A DNA stretch of 64,000 bases, from positions 62,001-126,000 of the forward strand of contig NZ_ABCM01000005.1 in assembly GCF_000170795.1 (NCBI RefSeq). The letters run 5' to 3'. The stretch comes from Pedobacter sp. BAL39 (GTDB lineage Bacteria; Bacteroidota; Bacteroidia; Sphingobacteriales; Sphingobacteriaceae). The notes under the pieces were generated by a model, which saw only the letters and a program-made list of their open reading frames with translations, ran no database searches and was not told where the DNA came from. The stretch's first letter is position 1, and every line of letters starts with the position of its first letter. The translations under genes and the position numbers were made by a program. Below are positions 45,390 through 53,390 of this stretch, in pieces.

Positions 45390-47833
45390 CGTTTACCTAC
45401 ATTAATGATATCAGCAAAAACACCAGCGGCTGTCACCTCAGCCCCGGCCCCCGGCCCTTTAACTACCAGCGGGCGGTCTTTGTATCTGTTCGTGCTGAAG
45501 GAAATGATGTTGTCACTTCCCGAAAGCATGAAAAATGGATGACTGTCATTTACCATTTCCAGCGTAATGGCCACTTTGCCATCTTCAAGTTTACCGATGT
45601 AACGCAATACTTTATTGCTTCCTGCCGCATCGGTTTTCAATTGTTCAAAGTAAGCGCTGTTGCGCTCCAGCTCCTGGTAGAACTCCGCCACAGTGGCGGC
45701 AGCAAGACAGGCAGGCGGAAGCATACTCTGGATCTCGATGTCAGACTCCTCCAAAGGATATCCGGCATCACGGGCAAGGATCAGCATCTTACGCATAAAG
45801 TCCTTTCCGTTAAGGTCATCACGCGGATCGGGCTCTGTATATCCTAAATCCTGTGCTTCCTTTACGACCTCATGAAACAGGCGGTCGCCTTTATAATTAT
45901 TGAAAATATAAGAAATCGTTCCGGAGAGGATGGCCTCAATCTTGGCGATCTTGTCGCCGCTCAGCATCAGGTCTTTTAAGGTCCTGATGATGGGCAGCCC
46001 CGCACCAACGTTGGTTTCATAATAGAAGTCCACACCGTATTTTCGCGCTGCATTTTTGAAGGCCTCATACTGCTCATAATCCGCAGAGTTACCAATCTTG
46101 TTGCAGGTGACAACAGAGATGCTCGACTGCAGAATATCCTGATAAAAGCGGATGGGGTTATGACTCGCCGTATTGTCTACAAACACACAGTTCGGCAGGT
46201 TCATTTCTTTCATTTTGTGCACAAACTCCGAGAGGTCTGCGGGCACTCCATTTGCTTCCAGGCTATTTTCCCAATCTGCAAGGTCTATTCCATCCGCATC
46301 AAGGTGCATTTTGCGAGTATTACTGATGCCCATCACCTTCACCTGCAGGTCATTGTTGGTAGAAAGGAAGGGCATCTGGTATTGCAGCTGACTGAACAAT
46401 GTTTTGCCGATGTTGCCCGTACCGAGGCAGAAGATGTTCAGCGTGCGTTTCAGATTTGCATAGAAAGCATCATGTACAGCATTCACCGCCTTAGAAAGGT
46501 CTGCTTTGGAAAGAATTACGGAGATGTTGTATTCTGATGAACCCTGCGCAATGGCCCTGACGTTCACGCCGTTCCTGCCTAAGGCATGGAAAAGCTTTCC
46601 CGACATGCCCGGTGTACGTTTCATGTTTTCACCTACAATCGCCAGTGCCGCCAATCCATTTTCTACCTCCGGATATTCGAGCTTACGTGCCTGGAGTTCC
46701 AGCTCAAACTCTTTGTTGATCAGCGCCAGTGCAGTTAGTGCATCCGCCGGTTTCACCGCAAAAGTGATGCTGTGCTCTGAAGAAGACTGGGTGATCAGGA
46801 TGATGTTGATCTGTTCACGTGACAACAGGGAGAACAGGCGCCCGCTAAAACCGGCTTTGCCGACCATTCCGCTGCCGGAAAGGTTGAGCACGCTGATTTC
46901 ATCTATTGAGGTAATGCCTTTGATCGGCAACGTGGAAGATTGAAGACCATGTCTGATATAGGTACCCTGAAAATCCCTATTGAATGTATTTTTGATTACA
47001 ATGGGAATCTTTTTGAGAAAAGCAGGGATCATCGTTGGCGGATAGATGACCTTCGCACCGAAGTAGGAAAGTTCCATTGCTTCCGTATAGCTGAGTTCAG
47101 GCAGTGAAAATGCTTTCTTAACGATCCTGGGATCGGCAGTAAGCATGCCATCTACATCTGTCCAGATCTGAATTTCCTCCACATTCAGTGCAGATCCCCA
47201 GATCGCCGCAGTATAGTCGCTCCCCCCACGTCCAAGTGTAGTAACCCGTCCATGCTCATTGCTGGCGATGAAGCCGGTTACAAACAACAGTTTCTCCGAG
47301 TTGGCCTCATAAAATTCACGCACCAGCAGTTCTGTCAGCTGGGTATTCACTTTTGCCTGTCCAAAGTTGCTGTCGGTCTTGATGAGCTCAGATCCGTCCA
47401 CGTACAGGGCATGAGGAAAGTCCTGTTTAACAATGTGGCTGATCATCGCCGTAGAACAGCGCTCTCCATAACTCAGGATGAGGTCTTTTGTCTGAGGGCT
47501 CAGCTCTTTCAGGTTGTATACCGACTGCAGGATGTCTTCGAGTTCATTGAAATAGATTTTCAATCTGGTCAGCACCGGATTTTGTGCCGCTGCTGGCAGC
47601 AGCTCACGGATGATGTCGAAGTGTTTTTTTTCTATGGTCCTGAGCGCCTCGTTGTAATCATTCCCCTCTCTTGCATTTTCAGCCATTGCCACAAGGGTGT
47701 TGGTCACACCACTCATCGCCGATAATACGACAACTGGATTTTCAGGTCCCGCCTGCTGCCTGAGGATGTTCAGCAAAGCGCCTATGCTTTGTACCGAACC
47801 GACAGATGTACCTCCGAATTTTAGAATGTTCAT
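45386..47833 (-). CDS. thrA: Bifunctional aspartokinase/homoserine dehydrogenase
   Basis: The N-terminal aspartokinase domain begins at once with LKFGGTSVGS and contains GRGGSDYTAAIWG. Two ACT regulatory domains follow (about 310-470), then a homoserine dehydrogenase domain with GTGNIGKTLFSQL, CNKIGN, YETNVGAGLPIIRTL and GTISYIF. The enzyme commits aspartate to threonine, methionine and isoleucine. Length (815) matches the enteric ThrA. It is the first gene of the operon, preceded by a leader peptide and terminator that should sense threonine and isoleucine. Confidence 0.97.
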   Translation of the reverse strand: MNILKFGGTSVGSVQSIGALLNILRQQAGPENPVVVLSAMSGVTNTLVAMAENAREGNDYNEALRTIEKKHFDIIRELLPAAAQNPVLTRLKIYFNELEDILQSVYNLKELSPQTKDLILSYGERCSTAMISHIVKQDFPHALYVDGSELIKTDSNFGQAKVNTQLTELLVREFYEANSEKLLFVTGFIASNEHGRVTTLGRGGSDYTAAIWGSALNVEEIQIWTDVDGMLTADPRIVKKAFSLPELSYTEAMELSYFGAKVIYPPTMIPAFLKKIPIVIKNTFNRDFQGTYIRHGLQSSTLPIKGITSIDEISVLNLSGSGMVGKAGFSGRLFSLLSREQINIILITQSSSEHSITFAVKPADALTALALINKEFELELQARKLEYPEVENGLAALAIVGENMKRTPGMSGKLFHALGRNGVNVRAIAQGSSEYNISVILSKADLSKAVNAVHDAFYANLKRTLNIFCLGTGNIGKTLFSQLQYQMPFLSTNNDLQVKVMGISNTRKMHLDADGIDLADWENSLEANGVPADLSEFVHKMKEMNLPNCVFVDNTASHNPIRFYQDILQSSISVVTCNKIGNSADYEQYEAFKNAARKYGVDFYYETNVGAGLPIIRTLKDLMLSGDKIAKIEAILSGTISYIFNNYKGDRLFHEVVKEAQDLGYTEPDPRDDLNGKDFMRKMLILARDAGYPLEESDIEIQSMLPPACLAAATVAEFYQELERNSAYFEQLKTDAAGSNKVLRYIGKLEDGKVAITLEMVNDSHPFFMLSGSDNIISFSTNRYKDRPLVVKGPGAGAEVTAAGVFADIINVGKR

Positions 47834-47844
47834 AGTTTTAGGTT

Positions 47845-47885
47845 AAAAAAAAAGCGCCTTCCCCGTTTAGAGGAAGGCGCTTTTT
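47845..47885 (-). terminator. Attenuator terminator of the thr operon
   Basis: On the minus strand a perfect stem (47872-47885 with 47849-47862, including the A/T ends) and 9-base loop end in a run of nine T residues, 11 bases before the thrA start. The GC-rich core AGCGCCTTCC pairs with GGAAGGCGCT. Part of the first-transcribed arm (47870-47877) can pair instead with the leader-peptide region, giving an antiterminator. Confidence 0.9.
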
Positions 47886-47914
47886 GTGGTTTCTTTTGCT
47901 TTCAATTATAGCCA

Positions 47915-47983
47915 CTAGCTTACCTTCCTCCGAGAAATCCCGGTGGTGGTAATAATGGTAATAATTGATATATTGTTATACAT
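47915..47983 (-). CDS. thrL: thr operon leader peptide, 22 aa
   Basis: From the ATG at 47983 the minus strand encodes a 22-residue peptide whose middle is ISIITIITTTGI: four Thr and six Ile residues in all, with the Thr codons clustered at 9 and 12-14. Codons 18-21 include the bases 47923-47930 that can pair with 47870-47877 of the terminator arm. If the ribosome stalls at Thr or Ile codons this pairing prevents termination; if it reaches the stop at 47915 it covers the site and the terminator forms. This is the logic of the E. coli thr leader, found here in a different phylum. Confidence 0.88.
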   Translation of the reverse strand: MYNNISIITIITTTGISRRKVS

Positions 47984-48444
47984 TGTATTTTTTAAACTTT
48001 CTTGTTGTGCTGTAAAGTAAAGTTATATTTTTCTAATTAGCAAATGATTACAAAAATAATTATGATTTTCATCACATCACTATTATCAGCGTCTTATCAC
48101 CATTTAAGTTTTCAGGCAGTGTTTCTGTAGCGGCATCTGTAAGTCCGGTCATTGTCCGGTCTCTGTCCGGTCTCTGTTCGGTCATCGTTGTAGATAAAGT
48201 GAGACTAAACAGAGACTAAACAGAGACAAAAGAGAGACTAAACAGAGACCGAAGATACGTCCCGCCTCTCTTTTGCCTCTCTTTTGGCTTACTTTAGTCT
48301 GAGATTGTTTATGCTCCTTCCTGAACCACACCCGAACAATGGCCGAAGATGGTCCGGTCCAGCCATCGGCCAGTAATGTCTGGAGTCGTTTGAAGAGGAC
48401 GAACTATAAAAAAGACATACTTTTCTGTACCTTTATCGCACTAT
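47984..48444. promoter_or_regulatory. 461-base divergent intergenic region between the thr leader and rsgA
   Basis: The left part (47984-48060) is AT-rich and should hold the minus-strand thr promoter: TTTG at 48041-48044 is a fair -33 element, but no -7 element at the right distance is a clean match. The middle carries the repeats described separately. On the rsgA side TACCTTTA at 48428-48435 (one mismatch) lies only about 10 bases before the rsgA ATG. No gene is supported. Confidence 0.5.
48143..48280. repeat. Tandem and inverted short repeats
   Basis: Four 11-base units, three of them GAGACTAAACA and one GAGACAAAAGA, stand in tandem at 48201-48244. Upstream (48143-48182) are repeated GTCCGGTC(TCT) units, whose GGTCTCTGT is complementary to the ACAGAGACC that ends the tandem array. 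Downstream (about 48255-48276) are two CCTCTCTTTT copies, complementary to the AAAAGAGAG within the array. The transcript could fold into alternative hairpins. Confidence 0.8.
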
Positions 48445-49365
48445 ATGCAAGGATTAGTTATAAAATCAACAGGAAGCTGGTATCAGGTACATGCAGAAGA
48501 TGGCTTAAGCTACGATTGCAGGATTAAAGGTAAGTTCAGGATTAAAGGCATTCAAACTACCAACCCTATCGCCGTCGGCGACCAGGTAGAGTTTGAGCTG
48601 GAGCCAAACTCAGACAAAGGTGTGATCAGCAAGCTGCACGAGCGTAAAAACTACATCATCCGCAAATCCATCAACCTGTCAAAACAGGCACAGATCATTG
48701 CTGCCAATATGGATCAGGCATTCCTGGTCGTGACACTAGCCTCACCACGTACTTCTCTTGGTTTTATAGACCGTTTTCTGGCGACAGCCGAAGCATATGG
48801 TATTCCGGCAATACTGATCTTCAACAAACTTGACCTTTTCAATGAGGATGGCCTTGCGGTCCTTGATGAGTACAAATCCATTTATGAGCATATTGGCTAT
48901 CCTTGTTATACCGTTTCGGCATTGGAGGGTACGAATATACCACAAATTGAAAACCTGCTGAAAGATAAAATCACGCTTTTTTCCGGCCATTCCGGGGTCG
49001 GAAAATCCAGCCTCATCAATGCGCTCCTTCCCGGCAGAAGCATCAAAACGGGTGAAATCTCGGAGTCCAGCGACAAGGGACAGCACACCACAACTTTTGC
49101 CGAGATGCACACACTTCCGTTCGGCGGGTATCTTATTGATACCCCTGGCATCAGGGAGCTTGGCATTTTTGACATCCGTCCTGAAGAACTTGGTCATTAT
49201 TTCCGGGAGATGAAAGCAATGCTGAACCAGTGCAGGTTCAACAATTGCAGACATGTAAACGAACCGGGCTGTGCAGTGATCAAAGCAGTAGAAAATGGTG
49301 ATATCGAACTCAGCAGGTATGAAAGTTACCTGAGTATCTACCACGGGAATGAAACCCGCGCCTGA
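48445..49365 (+). CDS. rsgA: Ribosome small-subunit-dependent GTPase RsgA
   Basis: RsgA assists late maturation of the 30S subunit. The order of motifs is circularly permuted as in the family: an N-terminal OB fold (GSWYQVHAEDG), then G4 NKLD, G1 [15 protein letters not shown] and G3 DTPGIRE, with a C-terminal zinc site CRFNNCRHVNEPGC. Length (306) is typical. The predicted -7 element ends only about 10 bases before the ATG, so the message may have almost no leader. dtd follows after 26 bases. Confidence 0.95.
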   Translation: MQGLVIKSTGSWYQVHAEDGLSYDCRIKGKFRIKGIQTTNPIAVGDQVEFELEPNSDKGVISKLHERKNYIIRKSINLSKQAQIIAANMDQAFLVVTLASPRTSLGFIDRFLATAEAYGIPAILIFNKLDLFNEDGLAVLDEYKSIYEHIGYPCYTVSALEGTNIPQIENLLKDKITLFSGHSGVGKSSLINALLPGRSIKTGEISESSDKGQHTTTFAEMHTLPFGGYLIDTPGIRELGIFDIRPEELGHYFREMKAMLNQCRFNNCRHVNEPGCAVIKAVENGDIELSRYESYLSIYHGNETRA

Positions 49366-49391
49366 TATGGCCTGGCACAAAACCAATAACA

Positions 49392-49844
49392 ATGAGAGCA
49401 ATTATACAACGTGTTACAGCAGCTTCCTGCGTAGTCGATGGAAACACGACCGGCAGCATTGACAATGGCTTCCTGGTACTGCTTGGCATTGAAGATGCCG
49501 ATACCCTGGAAGACCTGATCTGGCTCAGCCAGAAAATTATCAACATGAGAATTTTCGGTGATGAAGATGGGATGATGAATAAATCTCTTTCCGACGTGGA
49601 TGGAAACATCCTCCTGATCAGCCAGTTCACCTTATTCGCAGCAGTAAAAAAGGGAAACAGACCTGGTTTTACAAGAGCCGCAAGACCTGAATTTGCCATC
49701 CCTATGTATGAAGAGATGATCAGGCAGCTATCCACACAACTAGATAAAAATATTCAAACGGGAATTTTTGGCGCTGACATGAAAATCAGTCTGCTGAATG
49801 ACGGCCCTGTAACGATCATAATTGATACAAAAAACAAGGAATAA
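49392..49844 (+). CDS. dtd: D-aminoacyl-tRNA deacylase
   Basis: Dtd removes D-amino acids wrongly attached to tRNA. The start MRAIIQRVTAASCVVDG, the catalytic motif SQFTLFAAVKKGNRPGFTRAA and the C-terminal NDGPVTIIID (the Gly-cis-Pro motif region) are diagnostic. Length (150) is normal. It follows rsgA by 26 bases and is probably co-transcribed. Confidence 0.95.
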   Translation: MRAIIQRVTAASCVVDGNTTGSIDNGFLVLLGIEDADTLEDLIWLSQKIINMRIFGDEDGMMNKSLSDVDGNILLISQFTLFAAVKKGNRPGFTRAARPEFAIPMYEEMIRQLSTQLDKNIQTGIFGADMKISLLNDGPVTIIIDTKNKE

Positions 49845-49985
49845 AATTCCTGTTCTCCCGATGTCATGATATTTGGGAAAATTATTCTCTGCATATTGAT
49901 ACATACAAGTAATCCATCGAGATAACTATTGGAAATTCTTAGGTTAAAGCCTTAACATTATCATATTAAACTCTAAATCAATAAC

Positions 49986-50312
49986 ATGACAATTAAAGAA
50001 GCACAGGAAACCGTAGACAAATGGATCAACAGTACAGGAATCCGCTATTTCAATGAACTTACCAATACGGCGATCCTGATGGAGGAAGTTGGCGAGGTGG
50101 CCAGGATTATGTCTAGGAAATACGGTGAGCAGTCTTTTAAAAAGAGTGATGAGGCGGTAGACCTCGGCGATGAGATGGCTGATGTTCTGTTCGTACTGAT
50201 CTGCCTGGCCAATCAAACCGGTATTGACCTGACGGAGGCACTAAATAAAAACCTGATCAAGAAAACAAAAAGAGATACTGAAAGACATCAGAACAACGAG
50301 AAGCTGAAGTAA
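49986..50312 (+). CDS. MazG-like nucleotide pyrophosphohydrolase, 108 aa
   Basis: A single-domain all-alpha NTP pyrophosphohydrolase with the metal-binding EEVGE (near 33-37) and DEMADVLFVL (near 62-71) that define the MazG family. Such small members hydrolyse dCTP or other NTPs, probably as housecleaning enzymes. No fused domain. It lies 141 bases after dtd and ends before a hairpin shared with the convergent HIT gene. Confidence 0.9.
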   Translation: MTIKEAQETVDKWINSTGIRYFNELTNTAILMEEVGEVARIMSRKYGEQSFKKSDEAVDLGDEMADVLFVLICLANQTGIDLTEALNKNLIKKTKRDTERHQNNEKLK

Positions 50313-50390
50313 AATAATAAATAACCTATATGCAGGATGTACACCGTTTCGCTGTTTTATGCAGCAGGAATTCAAAATAAATCCGCAAAC

Positions 50391-50428
50391 AGAAAAAGGG
50401 ATGCTGCTCATCGAAACATCCCTTTTCT
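50391..50428. terminator. Bidirectional terminator between mazG-like and HIT genes
   Basis: A 10-base-pair stem (50394-50403 with 50417-50426) and 13-base loop have A-run and T-run flanks, so it can terminate both convergent transcripts. Confidence 0.8.
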
Positions 50429-50443
50429 TAATTTCTGCAGGTA

Positions 50444-50845
50444 TTAATCTCTGGACAATACCTCTTTAATTTTTTGAGCAGCCTCAGCAAGTTCTTCCTG
50501 CGAAGGTTTCAGCTTTTCTTTAGCGAAATTCATGTCCCCAACATGATTCATGGGAATGAGGTGGATGTGTACATGAGGCACTTCCAGTCCAATGACCGCG
50601 ACGCCCACCTTTTTACATGGGAAAGCTTCTTTCAACCCTGTCGCTACAATTTTGGCAAATAAGGTCAGTCCGAAGTAACTCTCCTCATCCATATCAAAGA
50701 TGTAATCAATCTCTTTTTTGGGAATGACCAGCACGTGCCCCATGGTCAATGGGTTGACGTCAAGGAAGGCGAGAAATTCTGTGGTCTCTGCGACGATGTG
50801 TGCAGGAATTTCACCTGCAATGATTTTTGAAAATATAGTAGCCAT
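50444..50845 (-). CDS. HIT-family (histidine triad) protein
   Basis: The catalytic histidine triad VPHVHIHLIPM and the upstream GHVLVIPKKE are clear, placing this protein among HINT-like nucleotide hydrolases that act on AMP-linked substrates. Length (133) is typical. It follows greA by 11 bases on the minus strand and is probably co-transcribed with it. Confidence 0.93.
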   Translation of the reverse strand: MATIFSKIIAGEIPAHIVAETTEFLAFLDVNPLTMGHVLVIPKKEIDYIFDMDEESYFGLTLFAKIVATGLKEAFPCKKVGVAVIGLEVPHVHIHLIPMNHVGDMNFAKEKLKPSQEELAEAAQKIKEVLSRD

Positions 50846-50856
50846 AGAACGATTGA

Positions 50857-51330
50857 TTACCTGCTGATTTCTAAGATTTCAAATTCAATCTTTCCCGCAG
50901 GAACCTGAATTTCTGTTTTGTCACCTACCGACTTGCCCAACAACCCCTGCGCTATCGGCGATTTCACGGAGATCTTTCCTGTTTTAAGGTCGGCCTCACT
51001 TTCGGCAACCAGCTGATAGGACATGGTAGCCCCATTTTTAACATTCTTGATCTTTACTATGGATAAAGCAAGCACCTTGGAGGTGTCCAGCTTGGATTCA
51101 TCAATTAGTCTGGCGGTAGATAAGGTAGTTTCCAGTTTTGCTATTTTTGCTTCATGTAATCCCTGCGCCTCCTTTGCAGCATCGTATTCTGCATTCTCTG
51201 AAAGGTCACCTTTATCCCTTGCCTCGGCGATTGCCTTGGAGATCAGTTGCCTTCCTGTAGTCTTCATATGATGGAGTTCTTCCTTTAGTTTATCTAAACC
51301 ATCTTGGGTATAATACGTTACCTCTGTCAT
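50857..51330 (-). CDS. greA: Transcription elongation factor GreA
   Basis: GreA rescues backtracked RNA polymerase by stimulating transcript cleavage. An N-terminal coiled coil contains the tip acidic residues (RDKGDLSENAEYDAAKEAQ), followed by the C-terminal FKBP-like domain (SPIAQGLLGKSVGDKTEIQVP). Length (157) is normal. It begins the greA-hit unit; a hairpin at 51367-51400 lies just upstream. Confidence 0.95.
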   Translation of the reverse strand: MTEVTYYTQDGLDKLKEELHHMKTTGRQLISKAIAEARDKGDLSENAEYDAAKEAQGLHEAKIAKLETTLSTARLIDESKLDTSKVLALSIVKIKNVKNGATMSYQLVAESEADLKTGKISVKSPIAQGLLGKSVGDKTEIQVPAGKIEFEILEISR

Positions 51331-51366
51331 AGCTCAATTTATTTTATAGTTACTCTAAAAACAAAC

Positions 51367-51400
51367 AAGACTATATCGGCTCATAAGCCTACATAGTCTT
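51367..51400 (-). terminator. Hairpin between the dehydrogenase and greA
   Basis: On the minus strand an 8-base-pair perfect outer stem (51393-51400 with 51367-51374) with an inner GGCT/AGCC pairing is followed by T-rich sequence. It probably ends the rsmA-dehydrogenase transcript; it could also lie in the greA leader. Confidence 0.5.
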
Positions 51401-51486
51401 GCTTCAATTAAAACGAAGATAATGGGGTCTAAGCACAAAACCAAATTATTCATCTGAAATCATGCAGTATAGTTGTAAAATCCCTG

Positions 51487-52416
51487 CTAGGAGAGCGCTG
51501 CCAGCTTATCCGACAGCACCTCTGAAATCTTACGGTAAGAGTCAAAGGTCCAGCCACCTACGTGTGGTGTAAGGATCACCTTGCCACTCGAGATCAGCTC
51601 CGCAAACCAGGGCTGCTCTGCCAGCGCAGGGAACTTCTCCACCTCAAGCACATCCAGTCCAGCGCCAAGGATTTTTCCTTTGTTCAATGCATTCAGCACT
51701 GCCTGTGTGCTGACAATTTCCCCTCTTGCTGTGTTGATGAAAAAGATGGGCTTCCGGAAATGGAGCAGGTACTCCTCATCTACCAGCTGCCGCGTTTCAT
51801 TGGTCAGTGGTATGTGAAAACTGAGCACATCGCTCAGCTTAACGATCTCTTCCATGCTCACTTCTCTCGCATACTGATCGCTGAAGCCTGTTTTATATTT
51901 GTCGTAGGCGATGACCTGAACACCAAAACCAGACAGCTTACGTGCCAGGCTGCTACCCATAAAACCATAACCGATGATGCCCACCGTCTTGCCCTTCAGC
52001 TCATAACCACGGTTCCCTTCTCTGTCCCATTTCCCCTTGCGGATCTCCATATCAGCATTGCGGAAGTTGTTCATCAGCGACAGCATCAACCCTACGGCAT
52101 GCTCTCCAACGGCATCCATATTTCCCTCCGGCGCATTAATCAAATGGATGTTGCGTTCCAGCGCCACCGCCTCATCGATATTATCGAGACCTGCACCTGC
52201 GCGTGCAATAAACTTCAGCTTCGTTCCAGCGTCTATTAGCTCGCGGTCGATACGGAATTTGGTCCTTACCGCAATACCATCATAGTCGGCGATGGCCGCC
52301 AGGGTTTGTGCGCGGGTAAAATTCGGTTCATCATGCACCTCATAACCCATTGCAGCCGCACGCTCTTTGAAGATGGCATGCAGTTCATCAACAATTAATA
52401 TTTTTCCTTTGCTCAT
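51487..52416 (-). CDS. D-2-hydroxyacid dehydrogenase (phosphoglycerate dehydrogenase-like)
   Basis: The NAD-binding domain (GKTVGIIGYGFMGSSLARKL near 146-165) and the catalytic pieces ARAGAGLDNID, NTARGEIV and LTPHVGGWT with the catalytic histidine are all present. Length (309) fits a short SerA-like enzyme without an ACT domain. It may catalyse the first step of serine synthesis, but the substrate cannot be told from sequence alone. It follows rsmA by 20 bases. Confidence 0.88.
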   Translation of the reverse strand: MSKGKILIVDELHAIFKERAAAMGYEVHDEPNFTRAQTLAAIADYDGIAVRTKFRIDRELIDAGTKLKFIARAGAGLDNIDEAVALERNIHLINAPEGNMDAVGEHAVGLMLSLMNNFRNADMEIRKGKWDREGNRGYELKGKTVGIIGYGFMGSSLARKLSGFGVQVIAYDKYKTGFSDQYAREVSMEEIVKLSDVLSFHIPLTNETRQLVDEEYLLHFRKPIFFINTARGEIVSTQAVLNALNKGKILGAGLDVLEVEKFPALAEQPWFAELISSGKVILTPHVGGWTFDSYRKISEVLSDKLAALS

Positions 52417-52436
52417 TTTCTTATTTGTCTGAAATC

Positions 52437-53219
52437 TCAGGACATCAGTTTTGTTAAATGTTGTGTCAGCTCGATAAACTGGTCTACACTCAATTGCTCC
52501 GCACGTTTATCAAAGAAAAAATGGTCGTCCATTCTATCTTTAGAGACCACTCCGGAAAGTGCATTTCTCAATGTTTTTCTCCGTTGGTTGAAACCTGCTT
52601 TTACGGTCCTCCAAAACAGTTTTTCATCGCAAGGCAAGGTGTCTATCTTATTTCTGCTAAGCCTAATCACTCCTGAATTTACCTTTGGTGGCGGGTTGAA
52701 GGTTCCCGGTTTTACGGTAAACAGATATTCGATATCGTAATAGGCCTGGATCAGCACACTCAGGATCCCATATTCCTTCGTACCTGACTTGGAAGCACAG
52801 CGTTCGGCAACCTCCTTTTGGAACATGCCCACCATCTCCACTACGTGTTCCCTGTTATCAAGAATTTTGAAAAGAATCTGCGAGGAGATGTTGTAAGGGA
52901 AATTACCGATCACGGCATACTTTCCCTTGAAAATAGAGGATAAGTCCAGTGCCAGAAAATCACCATTGATCAAACGCGCTCCCAGCTGCGGATATTTATC
53001 TTTCAGGAACTCGTAGGATTCCACATCAATGTCAATCAGGAAAGTGTCCAAGTAATCACGGTCCAGCAGGATATCCGACAGGATGCCCATTCCGGGGCCA
53101 ACTTCGAGCACTTCGCGGTACTGATCGGTATGCACAAGACCATCGACGATCCTGGCCGCAATCTTTTTATCGGTTAAAAAATGCTGCCCTAAATGTTTTT
53201 TTGCCCTTACCAAACTCAT
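52437..53219 (-). CDS. rsmA: 16S rRNA dimethyladenosine transferase
   Basis: RsmA (KsgA) dimethylates two adenines in the 3' stem-loop of 16S rRNA. The start KKHLGQHFLTDKKIA, the SAM-binding VLEVGPGMGILSD and the catalytic GNFPYNISSQILF are diagnostic. Length (260) is normal. It is the first gene of a minus-strand pair with the dehydrogenase and is divergent from pdxA. Confidence 0.96.
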   Translation of the reverse strand: MSLVRAKKHLGQHFLTDKKIAARIVDGLVHTDQYREVLEVGPGMGILSDILLDRDYLDTFLIDIDVESYEFLKDKYPQLGARLINGDFLALDLSSIFKGKYAVIGNFPYNISSQILFKILDNREHVVEMVGMFQKEVAERCASKSGTKEYGILSVLIQAYYDIEYLFTVKPGTFNPPPKVNSGVIRLSRNKIDTLPCDEKLFWRTVKAGFNQRRKTLRNALSGVVSKDRMDDHFFFDKRAEQLSVDQFIELTQHLTKLMS

Positions 53220-53390
53220 ATATTAACCTTTACGTCTATCCTGAAAGCCGCAAAAATACGCAATTTTTAATAGGATCTTCTGAATGGCGCCCTTTTGTTG
53301 AAAGCACATCCATCCGTATAGACGAGGTAAACAGAGGAAAAACGAGCTTTTTAAAATGAAATCTGTATTTTGCACCAAATTTTTTGGAGT

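Noticed and set aside
48143..48280. Repeat array considered as CRISPR
   Set aside because: Units are 11 bases and directly adjacent with no unique spacers, and no cas genes are near.
48339..48527. A 62-codon open frame overlapping the rsgA start
   Set aside because: It runs out of frame into rsgA, with no conserved sequence; the rsgA start is well supported.
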